In this document: positions 36,980 to 48,972 of the stretch, piece after piece
Layout: every line of letters starts with the position of its first letter
Numbering within the stretch: position 1 is the stretch's first letter
Origin: Peribolospora baueri
Lineage: Eukaryota; Basidiomycota; Peribolosporomycetes; Peribolosporales; Peribolosporaceae
Length of the DNA: 64,000 bases
Assembly (NCBI GenBank): GCA_029717555.1
Contig: JAMDHS010000011.1
Coordinates: 275,178 to 339,177 of the forward strand
Direction of reading: 5' to 3'
Made by a program: the position numbers and the translations under genes
Notes under the pieces: generated by a model
The model's input: the letters and a program-made list of their open reading frames with translations, nothing else
The model's database searches: none
Told to the model about the DNA's origin: nothing

Positions 36980-37139
36980 AAAGCGCGGGGAGGAAAGAAA
37001 GACGGAGAGAAGCTTGGCGAACCGAGGGGAGAGCAGAGCAAGACAGAGCAGAACAGAACGGAGCAAAGGAAGGAGGAGCAAAGGGCAAATAAAGGCACGC
37101 TCGATGCCTCCCGATCCATCCATCCATCCATCCATCGCC
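36333..37139. other. Convergent 3' region
   Basis: AT-richer sequence between two convergent genes with TCTGT repeats near 36350 and a long A tract. No gene was recognised. Confidence 0.6.
36934..36977 (+). repeat. 44-nt A-rich tract (one interruption)
   Basis: Thirteen A, one G, thirty A. It sits about 160 bp downstream of the minus-strand DUF4203 gene, where it reads as poly-T. Confidence 0.97.
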
Positions 37140-39513
37140 TCAATCGTGGACAGTGCTCCCGCTAAGTCCACCAATGCTCTTACTCTTTCTCACCAAATCC
37201 TCCTCCCCTTCCTTCTCAGCCGAAGTCGACTTTGATGCCGACCCATCGGCGCCGCCTTCCGTGTTCTTACTCTTGTAGCTCGGCGCGGGGCTGGAGAGGA
37301 AGGGCGGTCGGGGGACGCCGAGGCCGAGTCCGGCGCCGGCTACGATGCGCGAGAGCGGACTGGTGAGCTCGTCGTCCGACGCGCTCTCGTCTCTGCCCTG
37401 GAAGGAGACCTGAGCGGCGGCGGCGGCGGTGGGAGAGGCGGACGCCGGATAGTCGTAGCCGAAGGCGTAACCCTGGCCGTAGCCGGCCGCCTCAACGTTG
37501 GCCTTGGCCTTGGCGGTGGGAGAGGAGGAGAGCAAGCGAGCCTTGCGAAGACGGAAAGAGTCGTCGGAATCGTACTCGGTATCGTCCTCGCTCGCTTCTC
37601 CACCCTCGCCACCGTCGCTGCTTGACATGTCCGCCTCGAGATCGATACCGCGGCGACCGTATTGGGCGCCGCCGGTGGAGTTTGTCAGTGGCGTGAACTT
37701 GGCAGGTCCCCTGCCGGCCTTGCGCTTCGACTTTCCGTGTCTCTCGCCTTTGCGAGCGGCGCGCCTCTCCGCCACGCCCACGAGCAGGGAGTCCTGACCG
37801 GGCGCTTGGTAAACGTGCGAGGGAGCGCCGCCGGTGCCAAGGGCCGAGGTGAACTTTTCCCATGCGGACGGCTCGGGGACGAAGGACCCTTGTCGACCTG
37901 AGCCGGTGCTCGAGATGACGTCAGCGTACTGAGATAGGTAGTTGTCCCAATTCTGACGACGTGGGGGAGCCCGGGCGTGTGGACGAGGACGGGGAAGAGG
38001 ATCACCAGTCTACGTAAGTTTTCGGATCGAGCAGGGAGCGAGAAAACGCTCGGGCTCGGAAAAGGGGGCAGGTGGTCACTCACCTCCTCCTGGTCCACGC
38101 CGCTGCTCTTATGGAACAGCTCCTCGAAAAGGATGGAAAGTACGGCGGTACAGACAGCACCCGCGATGAGGCCTTTGAACGGACCCTGTCCCCAGCTGGG
38201 CCGCGTAGCAGCGTCAGACACGGGGGTGCCGCCAGTGACGGCGAGAAGGGTGATGAGGTCCAGCCAGGCCCGGCAGGTTTGGTGGGGCGGCGCGAGCAAA
38301 GCGACGCCTGCGATAAAGGCGTAAGCGCCGAGCGGGGAAGTGAGCACTGTAAGAGCGTGTCTGTACAAGCTCGGCCAGCGTGACGCCGTCGGGATGGTGG
38401 TGACGAGAAGAGAGAGCGGAACAAAGACGGAGAGAAGAACGAGTCGGGGCACGAGATTTTCGATGCCGAACATGGCCGTGATGATGAGGACCAGAGATGC
38501 CCCGCCTCCGAATCCCGTTGCAAGGCGACCGGCGATTTTGAAGCGGCCGCAGAGGGCGGCGCCAAGGACGCCCGCGCCGAGCCATACACCGAACGTCCCG
38601 TTGGCGCCGAGAGCCCTGGAGTAGGAGATGTGAGAAGAGACCGCGGCGGCGAGGAAGAGGGCGAGGAAGCCTGGAAGGGCGTCGCAGATGGGGTGAAGAG
38701 AAGAAGAAAAAAACGGTCGAGTTTGGTTCATCTCTCTTCTCGCCTCGCAGACGTCGCAGTCGTCCCGTTTCTTATACTCGAACGCTCACCCGCCGTTAAG
38801 AACCCGCTCGCCACGCCGGCCAATCCAGCGCGAAGGAGCGGAGGCTTGCTGCGTTCCATGCGTCCCCTCGCGCGCCTTCTGGAGAGCCAGTTAAAGGAGG
38901 CCCAGCCAAAGAAGGCGAGCTGGAGACCAAAGGCGATGAAGAGGATCGCGTAGACGATCCGGAAAGGCTCGGAGGAGGACATGGTGGACGATACTGGAAG
39001 GAAATGATGGAGGCCGGTCGCGTGAGTAGACGCGCGGAGAGCGAAGCGGCCTTAACCCCTTAGGCTTGCATGCGGACGCTCACGCGAATACACCGGCGTA
39101 GGCATCACCGACGACGTTCCCAAATCATCAACAGCAAAAGAAGACGCAGCAATGGAGGCCGGCTTGCCATAATTGCCTCGGAAGAGCTCGTCGGCTGTCG
39201 GCGGCCTTCCGCCCTTGTTGGCCCAGTCGACGAGAGCTTGGGCAATATCGGAGCTGGACTGGCCCTTGTAGCGCGTGTCGGAGGGTTCGGGGATGGAGGC
39301 GAGGAGGGAGGAGAGGTTTATTGTAGGTGAAGGGGAGGCGGCATGGGCATCGGCGGCGAGGTTCTTGACGTTGGCGTCGACGACAGGAGAAGAGGTGGCA
39401 CCGGATTTACGGTTGGACCACGCGAGGAGAGCTTGGTAGAGGTCCGAGGACTCGTGTCCTTGGTAGGTGTGATCGGCGGAAGACGAGATGGCGGATGCGG
39501 CGGGCGCCGACAT
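37140..39513 (-). CDS. DUF4203 (TM7SF3/TM198-like) multispanning membrane protein with N-terminal repeat
   Basis: Four exons on the minus strand (39513-39084, 38993-38790, 38670-38084, 38009-37140) encode 696 aa. Exon 1 carries two copies of an approximately 22-residue motif (YQGHESSDLYQALLAWSN and YKGQSSSDIAQALVDWAN). The next exons give about seven hydrophobic helices, including RIVYAILFIAFGLQLAFFGW, GVWLGAGVLGAALCG, LVLIITAMFG and LIAGAVCTAVLSILFEELF, as in the TM198-like domain. A long hydrophilic, phospho-site-rich tail ends the protein. The ATG at 38982 could start a separate gene. However, it lies just after a good acceptor (TTTCCTTCCAG), and a GTGAGC donor at 39083 joins in phase, so I merge the two. 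The family is of unknown or receptor/transport-like function. No signal peptide precedes the repeats. Confidence 0.7.
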
Positions 39514-40460
39514 GGCGGGCGTGATCGCTACTGAGCGGCACGGCACGATCGGGAGAAGAAGAAATCGTTCAAAACGTCGTGAATACCGTAAATTGATTCG
39601 TCATGAGTTTCGTGAGAGGAAAGAGAGGTGCGCGGCTGAAGGGATGGCGATGGAGAGAAAAGAGAAGAAGGGATGGCGACGGGGATGGGGATGGTTGGTC
39701 TGAGGATATCCTCCCACCGATATCCTAACCACGACGGAGGTGTGACGAAAGCGACGCGGAGAGATGGCGGAGGGGCCAGCCCCCCTATCCTACAGGAACG
39801 CGCACGTGACCGTCGATCACCGTGGAGTGTGTGGAGTTGGCGGAGTTGCGGAGAAAAGGGCGCGCACGCGCATATGAGCGTGCCCACGGCCAACAAGGAC
39901 TCCCTACGATCGTCACGAAATGGGACAAGAGAAGAAACGTAGTCGTCCATCCTGCAGCTGACGTATGTTACAAGGAGAGAAGGGAATGTAGAAGATGAAG
40001 AACGGTAAAAAGGGAGTCGACGGGGCTGGGCTGCGTGCGTGAAAGAGATGGAGATGGCGGATGGGATGGGACGGGACGGATGCGGTGCTTGGGCGGATGC
40101 GAGCGAGCGAGGCGGGCGTGGGCGAACGGATGCGTGAGAATGGACGAGTGGGTGCGTTGCGTTTCGTGCGTGCATGCGTGCGTGCGTGGGCGTGTATGAT
40201 TCAAAAGGACATGGACGAACCGAGTTGTCGAGCAAGGCGAGGACGGGACGGCGGGTCGAAATCGCGTGCGCCAGCAGCTCACGCGCTCACAGACTGGAAG
40301 GCGAGAAGGATCGTCTGGGGCGCAAAGGAGAAAGAAAGGGACAAGATGGACGTGACAAAAGGGAGACACGGTATCGAACGCCCGCGCCGGTCGTTTTTCG
40401 CGTCGAGCGGTCCCGCAGGGCGTAGAGTCGGCTCGGGCTCGACTGGGCGGGCCGGCCGGG
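39514..40460. other. Intergenic, upstream of the DUF4203 gene
   Basis: No gene was supported. There is GATGGC/GGGATG-rich sequence at 39640-39700 and GCGTGCGTG repeats at 40170-40190. Confidence 0.55.
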
Positions 40461-41303
40461 TCAGTGCGGCATGACGACTCGTACGATCTCAAAGTCGACC
40501 ACACGGTGTTCCAGCGGTACCTACGAGACGATGAGACAAGGAGAAGAGGGGGAGGACGGCGGGGAGAGGGAGAGGTGAGAAGGGACGCCGACAGAGGATG
40601 GATGAGTGGGAGCAGCAGACCGCTCACCATCGGGAGCCTTGACTCGCCTACGGCGCGGTTCTTGTCGAGCGGCTGATAACCGAGCTCCAAGAATCGAAAT
40701 TTCTGTTGTCGTTGTCGTTGTCATCGTCACGTCAGGGTCCGGTCCAGACGAAGGGCGAGATGAGGGAGTGAGACAACGCGACGTTCCTGGCCGGAGATCG
40801 ACGGAGGACGGACGGATGCACGGCGGCTCGCTCACCTTGTCTTTCAAGTAACCGCCCCTGGCTCTGAGCGCCGCCTCGACCATCCTCCAAGAGGCGTCCA
40901 CGCTAGCGATACAATCCACCTCGCCCTCCTCCCTCCAGTTCACCTCCCCCCTCAGCGCAAACTCCAAGACGCGCTGGGCGTGAGGGTACATGCGATTGTC
41001 GAGCCAGCCGTGTCGGCTGGACACGTCGCCTTCGACGAAGAGCACGGGCGGGAAGTAGGGCGCGGTGCGGCGGCGGAGGAGGTCTTGCTGGACGAGGAGT
41101 TGGTCGATCCGCGCTTGGAGGTGTGCCTGCGCGGAGAGGTGGGCGATGGCCAGTGCGGCCCTGGTGGGGCGGAGGTGGAGGGGCGTCGAAGGGGTGCACG
41201 AGTCGAGGAGCCGGTCGAGCTCGGCGAGCGGGTCGTGCTGGTTTCGGGCAGGGGGAGAGGCGGAGGCGGAGGCGGAGGTGGAGAAGGAAGGGCGACGGGG
41301 CAT
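40461..41303 (-). CDS. Hypothetical protein, conserved-looking, family not recognised
   Basis: Three exons on the minus strand (41303-40836, 40702-40628, 40520-40461) encode 200 aa, all joined in phase 0 with GTGAGC donors. The N-terminus is Ser/Ala-rich with arginines (MPRRPSFSTSASASAS) and could be a transit peptide. A helical region follows (AALAIAHLSAQAHLQARIDQ), then a segment with TAPYFPPVLFVEGDVSSRHG and a compact C-terminal part with RFLELGYQPLDKNRAVGESR. I do not recognise the family. Consistent codon use and three clean introns argue that it is a real gene. A start at 41345 is an alternative. Confidence 0.6.
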
Positions 41304-43030
41304 GTTGTGGACGTCTTTGTCCCTCGACCGAAGGGGGAGACACATCCAGCATGCGTGTATAACAGCGGGGGCAGGGGAAGGGGACACGGAAGCCGACGGC
41401 GGTGTCCAACGGCGAGCTCAATTTATGTGCGGTGAGAAGGGGTGGTGAGAAGGCGGGCGGGTAAAAGGCGTACAGGCGTCCTCTCTTCTCCTCTCCTCTC
41501 CTGACAGCCCTATCTCTGTCGGATTGCTGGACGGGGCGGAGGAGAGACGAGCAAGGTAGGACCGAGTCCACTCTGTCCGCGCACCCCCTAACTTAATCAT
41601 CCGTCCAAGTAGAACGAACGCAGGGTGCGCTTGCGAAGCGATGAGAGCGAGGACGGCTTGCAAGCTTGGACGCGCACACACGACGCACGCGAGCACGATC
41701 GCCGCCGGTCGTACGAGGGTGTGTGCAAGGTCGGAGCAAGGCAAGGTCGGGAAGGTGCGATGAAGGAGGGCAAGACGTTGCGTGGGCGGAGACGGGCACG
41801 AAGAAAGGAGGGCAGGTGGAAGCAGCGGGATGGGTGGGTGGCTAGATCCGCGCCGGCGAGGCGGAAGCTGGAAGCTGGAAGCTGGGGAAGCAGAGTGGTA
41901 GAGATGAAGGAATGCTGTTTCTTTGGGGGCGATGGAGTGAAAGACGCACTTGGAGCGACTTGTCCATCATCTATCCGTCTCTTTCGTTCCATGTCTATCC
42001 GTCCCGCCAGAAACCTATCTAACCGACGACGACGACGACGGTGGACGCTCTCTTTCTTTCTCTCTCACGCGCTCGCCCGACTAGCACTTTTCCAGCCAGC
42101 GCCAGAGGAGATAGACACGATGGAGACACTGCAAGAACTAGACAGACCAACCGACCGAACGGCCTCTTGCGCCAGCCGGCTTGCATCGCATTTCCGTCCA
42201 TTCCGGTACGACCCATGCTCGACCAGGCGCCCGCCGGAGACTAGCCGCGGGGCCTATATGTAGACAGACAGCGGGCGATCATAGTCGCTCTCGACCAGTT
42301 GTCGATCGATCAAATTGACTTTCTATCCTCGCCTCGTCTCCGCCGCCGGCCACTTCGAGGTCGGATGAGAGCCACCTGGGCGGGAGCGGATCCAAGGACG
42401 GCGACGTTGGGTGGCGCTCGAAGAGAGGAGAGCGCGCGGCTCTACAGGTCGAGGCGCAGGCCAGGCCACCAGCGGCGACCGTCGACTGCGAATGCAGCGT
42501 ACGAAGGTGCCGTCACCTCTTGCCTACATAGGCGATGGACGATATCCTCCGGGTCGACGGACGGAACTGCGACGGAGCGGGTCAGCAACCCTCGTAGACG
42601 ACCCACGCCTCCTTGTCCAACGACGGCCGCCATAACCACCGCCTCCGTCGACGGCGACTACGGCCACCAACGCCACCACCACCACATCGTTCTCGCTCTC
42701 GCTCTGAACATGACGGGCAAGAAAAAAAGAAAATACGCCTCTTTGCCTTCCTTTCGTCCTCCCTCCTCTCCATCGCCGCCTTCGGAGCCGACCCGAACCG
42801 CCCTACCCTCGCCGCAGCCAGGTCCGCCGCCCGGCACGGCGTGTCCGGGGCACCGGGGCACCGGCCGCCGGAAGGAACGCGCGCCGGGCCGAGATGAACA
42901 GATGGATGGGCCTGTGAAACAACGTCGATCACCGCCGCCATCGTCGTCGTCGTCGTCGCCATTTCCAACGCTTGCATCGTTGGTCCATCTCGTGTCGCCT
43001 CTCCTGCCCCCCTAACCCTCCCTTCACACC
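41304..43030. other. Divergent intergenic region upstream of the thioesterase gene
   Basis: 1.7 kb between divergent genes. It contains CCTCT repeats, a GGAAGCTGGAAGCTGGAAGC repeat at about 41866-41886, and CGA/CGT triplets at 42027-42040 and 42942-42958. No convincing gene was seen; frames such as 42299-43015 are low complexity. Confidence 0.5.
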
Positions 43031-44993
43031 ATGGCCGAAGACCAGCCCACGCCCGGACCGGCCCGCATCACGTCCATGAGCTCCGCTCTGGATGTCGAGG
43101 AGCTCGATACCAACCTATACAGGAGCAAGGTGAGCGAAGATGCGCCTGTGCTGCATGGAGGGCCAGCGTCGGAGGCAAGACCTTTCCAGCCGGACGCCGG
43201 CCATTTCTCGCCTTCCTCACCTCGCCTTACCTGCCTTGCCCCCCCATCTGCAGATGCTCTGGACGCCCGCTCGAGCTCGAGGCGTCTTCGGAGGCCAGGT
43301 GAGCGCTCAGTCTCCGACCGCCTTTGTTTTTCGTCTTCCTGATTTTGTCGTTGCCATCGATCTTCTTGTCTTCCATGTCCGTCTCCATCACCGCTGCAGG
43401 TCATCGGTCAGGCCGTCATGGCTGCTTTGGGCACCGTCAAGCCAGGCTACGCTCTTCACGTGAGCCCGTCCCCGTCTCGATCGTCTTTTACGGCGGTCGC
43501 GCTGTGCCATGCCGCGCTTCGCTCAATGTCGCCCGCTTCCTATCTGTTTCGCGTTCAGTCCCTTCATTGCTACTTCCTCCTCGCCGGCGACGAGACTGTG
43601 CCGATCATCTACACCGTTACACGCGTGCGAGACGGTGAGCCTCGGCTGCAGGCCTTTGGACTCTACGCACGTCCTTGCCCTTGTCTTGCTCACCTTCTCC
43701 CCCCCTTTTTGTTCCCTTTCCCTTGCCTTTCTTCTGCCTTCCAGGCCGTTCCTACGCGACCCGCCTCGTGACGGCCGCCCAACGGGACAGACCCATCTTC
43801 GTCCTCCTAGCCTCCTACCAAACCCCCGAGCCTGGTCAACCCCAACACCAACTTCCTCCTCCCCCCTCCGTCCCGCCTCCCCATTCCTGCCCCCTCAACG
43901 AGGAGCACTACAAGGCCACGTTGCGCGCAAAGCCACACCTTCCTGAGCGTGTGCGCAGGGCGCTAGAGGACTACATCGAAGACCGCCAGCTGAGCCCGAT
44001 CGAGATACGCGACGCGATGACCCAGTATGGCGACGACGGCTTGCCCATCCCCGGCGTGGAGCAGCGGTTTTGGATGCGCGCCAAGGAGAGGATCGATCTT
44101 GGCAAGGCGCGCAGGGACGGCGAGCGGGAGGAGGAGACGAGGGCGGTGGAGTATCAGAAGGCCGTCGTCGCCTACATGTCGGAGTGAGTCAGCCCTCCGG
44201 CCGCCGCGCTTCCTGAGTCCCTCCGCGTGTCCTGAATCCTTCTCTTTCGCCCCGCCCCGCTCCATCGCTCGCCAGCTTCATGCTCCTCTCCACGGTCCCC
44301 AAGGCTCAAGGGATCGGCGTCAAGATCGCCATGATGGCAAGCTTGGACCACTCCATGTGGTTTTACGAGTGAGTCTCCGTCCCTCCTTGTCTTTTCTCCT
44401 TTTTTCTCCTTTTTTTTTTCTCCTTTTTTTTTTTTTTTTTTTTTTCTTTTCGTCCGCTCGAGCGAGCGAGATGAGATCCGCAAGGGTGGCTTTTGTCCCC
44501 CTACGCGCCGGTGTTCCTTACCTTGTCTTCTCTCTCGTCTCCCCAGTCTTTTTGACGTGTCCGAGTGGCTCCTCTACACGGTGAGTACGATCCCTTTCCT
44601 TTCCGAGCCCATCCACCAGAAGCTCACCACGTCTTCTGGCCGCTTCTTCCGCGTCTCCGCCTCCCTCCCTCCCGTCAGCTCGAATCGCCTAGGTCGAGCC
44701 ACGGACGGGGTTTGGTGAACGGCCGGCTTTACAAACGGGATGGCACACTCGTCGCCCTCGTGGTGAGTGACGTGGCTCGCTCGGAACGAAGGAAAGGATC
44801 GGTTCGCTCCATTTCCGTTCCACCCTCTCATCCTCGCTTCCCCACCTCTATCTCTCTCTGACACATCGCCTTTCTACCGCCTTACCACTTCCTCCCTCCC
44901 CTCCACCGCACGTCCCGTCGCCAGGCGCAAGAAGGCTTGGTGCGTAGAGCGCTCCCGTCCGCTCCGGACGCCAAGGCCAAGGCCAAGCTGTGA
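43031..44993 (+). CDS. Peroxisomal acyl-CoA thioesterase, TesB family (copy 1)
   Basis: Nine exons: 43031-43129, 43254-43298, 43400-43459, 43559-43634, 43745-44183, 44276-44368, 44547-44580, 44679-44762 and 44925-44993, giving 332 aa. TesB double-hotdog enzymes hydrolyse acyl-CoA to free fatty acid and CoA. Diagnostic pieces are ARGVFGGQVIGQAVMAA and SLHCYFLLAGDETVPIIY, then RSYATRLVTAAQ, then SLDHSMWFYD (catalytic Asp near residue 264), then ESPRSSHGRGLVNGRLY and AQEG (catalytic Gln). The last three residues are AKL, a PTS1 peroxisomal signal, so it probably acts in the peroxisomal matrix beside beta-oxidation. The interdomain loop is enlarged by a Pro-rich stretch and a charged helix. Intron 44369-44546 contains long T tracts. 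Exon lengths match those of the second copy at 53461-55718. Confidence 0.93.
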
Positions 44994-45682
44994 GAAGACG
45001 GACAAGAGCGGCATCATAGATGACGGCGCCCCTTCGTCCTTCGTCCTTTTCCCGTTCGTTTCGGTTGGTACGGCGGCAGGAGGAAAGAGAGTTTTTATAT
45101 ATGTACACCATCCGTCCACCATCCATCCATCCATCCGACCCGGCCCGGCCCCATCGGGGTCGGCGAGCCGTCTGGTCACTATCGTACACTGTCTGTCGTA
45201 CCACCCCCCCCCCCCTCCCCCTTCCCTTGGGTGAATGTGAACATACCACGGACGCACGGCCGGGCGGGAAATTTTCCGACCTGCCTTGAAATGGGTCGGG
45301 TCCGGTCGGGCGCGGAACCGAGATGGGGCGCTCGCTTCCGGTCCACGTCACGCAACACAACACAACACATCAAGCATCGCCCTCCTTTGCTCTGTCTGTG
45401 CCTGCTTGCTTGCTTGCCTTGATTGGACTCGGACTCGCTACTACTGTATGTAGAGACCGATCTCGAAAGCGAAAGCCGTCCATCTACGTAGCCCATTTGT
45501 TTTCCTCTGGTCTCCGGATACGGACCGACACTGGCCAACGACCTTCGTGGGACGGCGCGGCGCACCGGCACCGACTTGCACGCTCTCCGGAACGAGGCGA
45601 GGCAGGCGAGGCAAGGCAAGGGTCGTCGTGTCGTCGGCGCCGCCACCCTCCTCCCCTCCCTCCCTCCGCCTTGCCGAGTCAG

Positions 45683-45741
45683 TCAGATGAAATCAAATGA
45701 AATCAGATCAGATCAAATCAAATCAGATCAGATGAGATCAG
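45683..45741 (+). repeat. Degenerate ATCA(A/G)ATC/G repeat
   Basis: About eleven consecutive copies of a five-base unit alternating ATCAG, ATCAA and ATGAA. Confidence 0.9.
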
Positions 45742-47029
45742 AGCGGGAGGGCGAACCCGCTCCCCAACACCGTCCCCAGCCCACACCCTCCCACTCCGTC
45801 CCGCCCCGCCACGCCACACCACACGACGACACGACACGACACGACGGCTTGCGACGTGCTCGCTCGCCTCGCTCACGAGCGGATGCGAAGGAAGGATGGA
45901 TGGAAGGCTCGCGAGGGTAGGAGCAGGTGGAAATTGGATTGGATTGCGACGCGCGCAGGTTGCAGGCGTCGGCATAGGCGAAGGTGCGGGGACGGGGACG
46001 GGGACGCATTTACGTTGTGAGCGGCGCTTCTTCTCCCGGCACCCTCCTTTCCTTCCTTCTTCCTTCCTTTCTTCCTTCCTTCCTTCAGCGCTCGGCCAGG
46101 CCCGACGAGCGGGGCGAAGAAGGGAAGACGGATGGAGCGAGGGCGGCCGTCCTTTCGTCCCGTCCGTCCTGGCGTCGTCGTCGTCGTCGCGATTCGACGA
46201 TGGCGTCCGACGACACCGACGATGAATAACTTAAGCGCCCGGGAATCATCATCATGGGCGCGTCACCAACGGACATGTGTGACGCGACCGTCGTCTTTAT
46301 CTCACCCTCCACCTCCGCGCGGCGGGCCGATAGGCGAAAGAAAGAAAGTACCGGCGAAAATAAGCAGACAGAGGAGCACGTGCTGGATGACGTTCCGCTT
46401 TTTTTGTCGCGCGCCTCCCTCGCTCTCGCTCTCGCTCTCGCGCTCGGCTGGCCTGGGCCACACACACCGGGGCTTTGGGGTGTGCAATGCACTGCACTGC
46501 ACTGCGGGGCGCTGCTCTGCGCTGCATTGCACTGCGCTGCGCGTTGCAAAGGTCGTGGTCGAGAAACGCGGTATGTATGTGCACAGCGGCAGGCTGGCGA
46601 GGGCGCGTGCGCTCCGTGTCTGTCGACCGGAGTTGGGGCGGGGAGTTAGAGCGAGAGCGAGCGAGAGGCGGCCTTAAGTTAACTTGGCATATCGGCCGCG
46701 GTGGAGGCAAAGTAAAAAGTGAAAGTAAAATAAAGCACGCGCTCCTTTCGCTCGTTCTCGCGCGCGTTTTTCGCCCAGGATAGCATAGCAGGCCTGATAG
46801 GGCTGGAATCAAGTGGTGGAGCGCGTCTGTCTGGCCGTTTCGAATGCACGAATGCCATCGTGTTTCAGGTCGCAGGCACACGCACGTCGCTCGGCGTTTC
46901 GGTCCGTCCCCGGCAGAGGAGGAAGACGTCGGCCGATCGGTCGTCGTCGAGACGGGCGCCTCGGCCCCACCACGCCACGCCCACCCGCGCGTCGTGCTGC
47001 CTGTCCGGTGGTCATGTCCATGTCCAAAT

Positions 47030-47300
47030 CCATCGTGTCCATCGTGTCCACGTCCACGTCCACGCCCACGTCCATGTTCACGTCCACGCCCACGCCCATG
47101 TCCATGTCCGCTCTCGTTCCTGCAGCGTGCGATCGCTTCCAGAAGCCGGCGCGCGCGGAGGTTTGAGGTTGGCGATTTGAGTTGAGTTAGGTCGCGTCGT
47201 CGCCCTCGCCCGTCGGCCACAACCCTGCATTCAAGCCACTGCGACTGCAACTGCAACTGCGACTGCATCTGCGACTGACTGCAACTGCGACTGCGTGTTT
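47030..47300 (+). repeat. Two hexanucleotide repeat tracts
   Basis: GTCCAC/GTCCAT units run through 47030-47115, and ACTGCA/ACTGCG units through 47235-47300. Confidence 0.9.
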
Positions 47301-48972
47301 TCTGCATATAGTCGACGCTATGCTGCATCGTGCCTATCTGCTGTCTTCTGTCCGCGCTCGGGGGTAAGGGAGACGTGGGACGGGGCATGGGCGCGGCATG
47401 GCATACGTATCCCAGTACGTGAGTGCCCAGTCAGTGCCCGGCGATGGAAACCCTGCACGGCACGGACGCGCATGCGACCGGACGGACGAACGGGGAGGGA
47501 GCAGAAGTGGGAGTGGGAGTAGGCCGAGGGTGGTGGAAGAGGAACAAGGAAGGAGTGAATAGGGACGCGACCATGTGCGTCGAATTTGTACGACCTGCCG
47601 ATGCCATTCCCCTTTCTTCCTTTTCGACCCGACGACCAGCGTAGCGTCGCTCCACCAGCCAGTCCGGCCAGCCAGCCGCATCAAAGCCAAGGCCAGCTCG
47701 ACCAGCCCGGCCAACCAGACCAGACCAGACCAGATCATCTGCTCCAATCGCCACCACCTCTTCTCCGATGGCCGCCCCACCGCTCTAGCCCACGCTCCCC
47801 TCTCCCCCTCCGCCCCATCTCCCCCACGCCCCCGCACTCCCCTCTGCCCGCACCGCATACAGTCAGCCTGCCACGCCTACGCGCCCGCCCCCGCCCTCTT
47901 CTTCCTCCCGTGGACAACCCCTCTCAGGGAGAGGAAAGAATAACAAAAGGGGTTAAAGCATCTGCAACGACGCGGACAAGCCCCGCCCCCGCTCCTTCGC
48001 ATACATCGAGGCCCGAGCACGCCGGCGACAAGCACGATCGCCAAGGTGAGTCGAGTCCGACGACGCTCCGTCCAGTCTCATCCCCAGGTACAGACAGACC
48101 CGGCGGCGGTCCATGGGGACGTGTCGGAGAAAAGGGGGAAAGGAGCGCTGGAGAGCGTCGTCGTCCATCGATGGGCGGCGTCGCATGGGGAATGCAGCAA
48201 CCAGTCTGGGAGTTTCATCCACGCCGTTCGCGAACCGATGAGAACCGGCGTGGTGGGACGAATGAAATGCGACGCACTCTGCTCGACGCCGACTTACGCG
48301 CTCTGCTTGTTCGTCCTGGAGGGCACGGTACGAGACGGAGAAGCAGAAGCAGAACGGCGATGGAAAGACCAGAAGGCGATGGAAAGCCCAGAGAGGCGAT
48401 GGAAAGCCAGCGGGCGACGGGCGAAGGGACGGACGACATGACACGTCTCCCTCCAGCTCGTCCACCGATAACCCTTTTCTCCTCGCCAGGCCGGTGTGGA
48501 CGTCAGCTCACCCATTCCTTCCGCACCCTCTCCCCCTTCTTTTCTTTCCACGCCCTCTCATCGGCTCCTTTCGCCTCTCCCATCTTTCGCTCCCTCGCCC
48601 ACCACGTTCCCCATCCCTTTCTCGTCCTCACTCCCTCTTCCCCACCTCTCCTCCTTCCGTAGCGCCGCCTCCCCTTGTGGAGGGCATTCAAACGACCCGA
48701 CAACATCGCCGGCCCATGGACTCCCCATCCACGTACCGCCAGCGGTTTAAAACCACCCGCACCGGCGCTTGAACCCCTCCCGAGTTCTCTACCCATCTCA
48801 GTAGACCGCCACCTTCGTCCGACCAAGACGCCCGCCCGCTTGGCCGCCCATCGGACCCCGAGGACGAGGCAGACAGACGACCGGCGACCGGCGCCCGGCC
48901 CCTTTTGTCTCCAGCTGCACAGAAAAGCGCGACCGCGCCGCCTCCGATAGAGCGACCCTTCCTAGGAAGGAA

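Larger units (their letters stand above)
44994..48972. other. Long gene-poor gap upstream of the ERT1-like gene
   Basis: Nearly 4 kb without a supportable gene. It contains many short tandem repeats: ATCAGATC-type at 45683-45741, GGGGAC at about 45990-46006, CTTCC at 46046-46086, TGCAC at 46485-46545, GTCCAC/ATG at 47030-47115, ACTGCA/G at 47235-47300 and GATGGAAAG at 48356-48410. GTGAGT and pyrimidine-AG pairs between 48045 and 48490 could mark an intron in a long 5' leader. The open frame 47586-48662 is Pro/Ser/Arg low complexity. Confidence 0.5.

Noticed and set aside
38728-38982. Separate gene starting at ATG 38982, and a separate small gene ending at 39052
   Set aside because: A GTGAGC donor at 39083 and a pyrimidine-rich acceptor ending at 38994 join the two in phase, so a single gene is simpler. 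The split model cannot be excluded without cDNA.
47586-48662. Long plus-strand open frame of 358 codons
   Set aside because: Pro/Ser/Arg-rich with no motif, repetitive DNA, and other frames are equally open. It looks like untranslated leader sequence.
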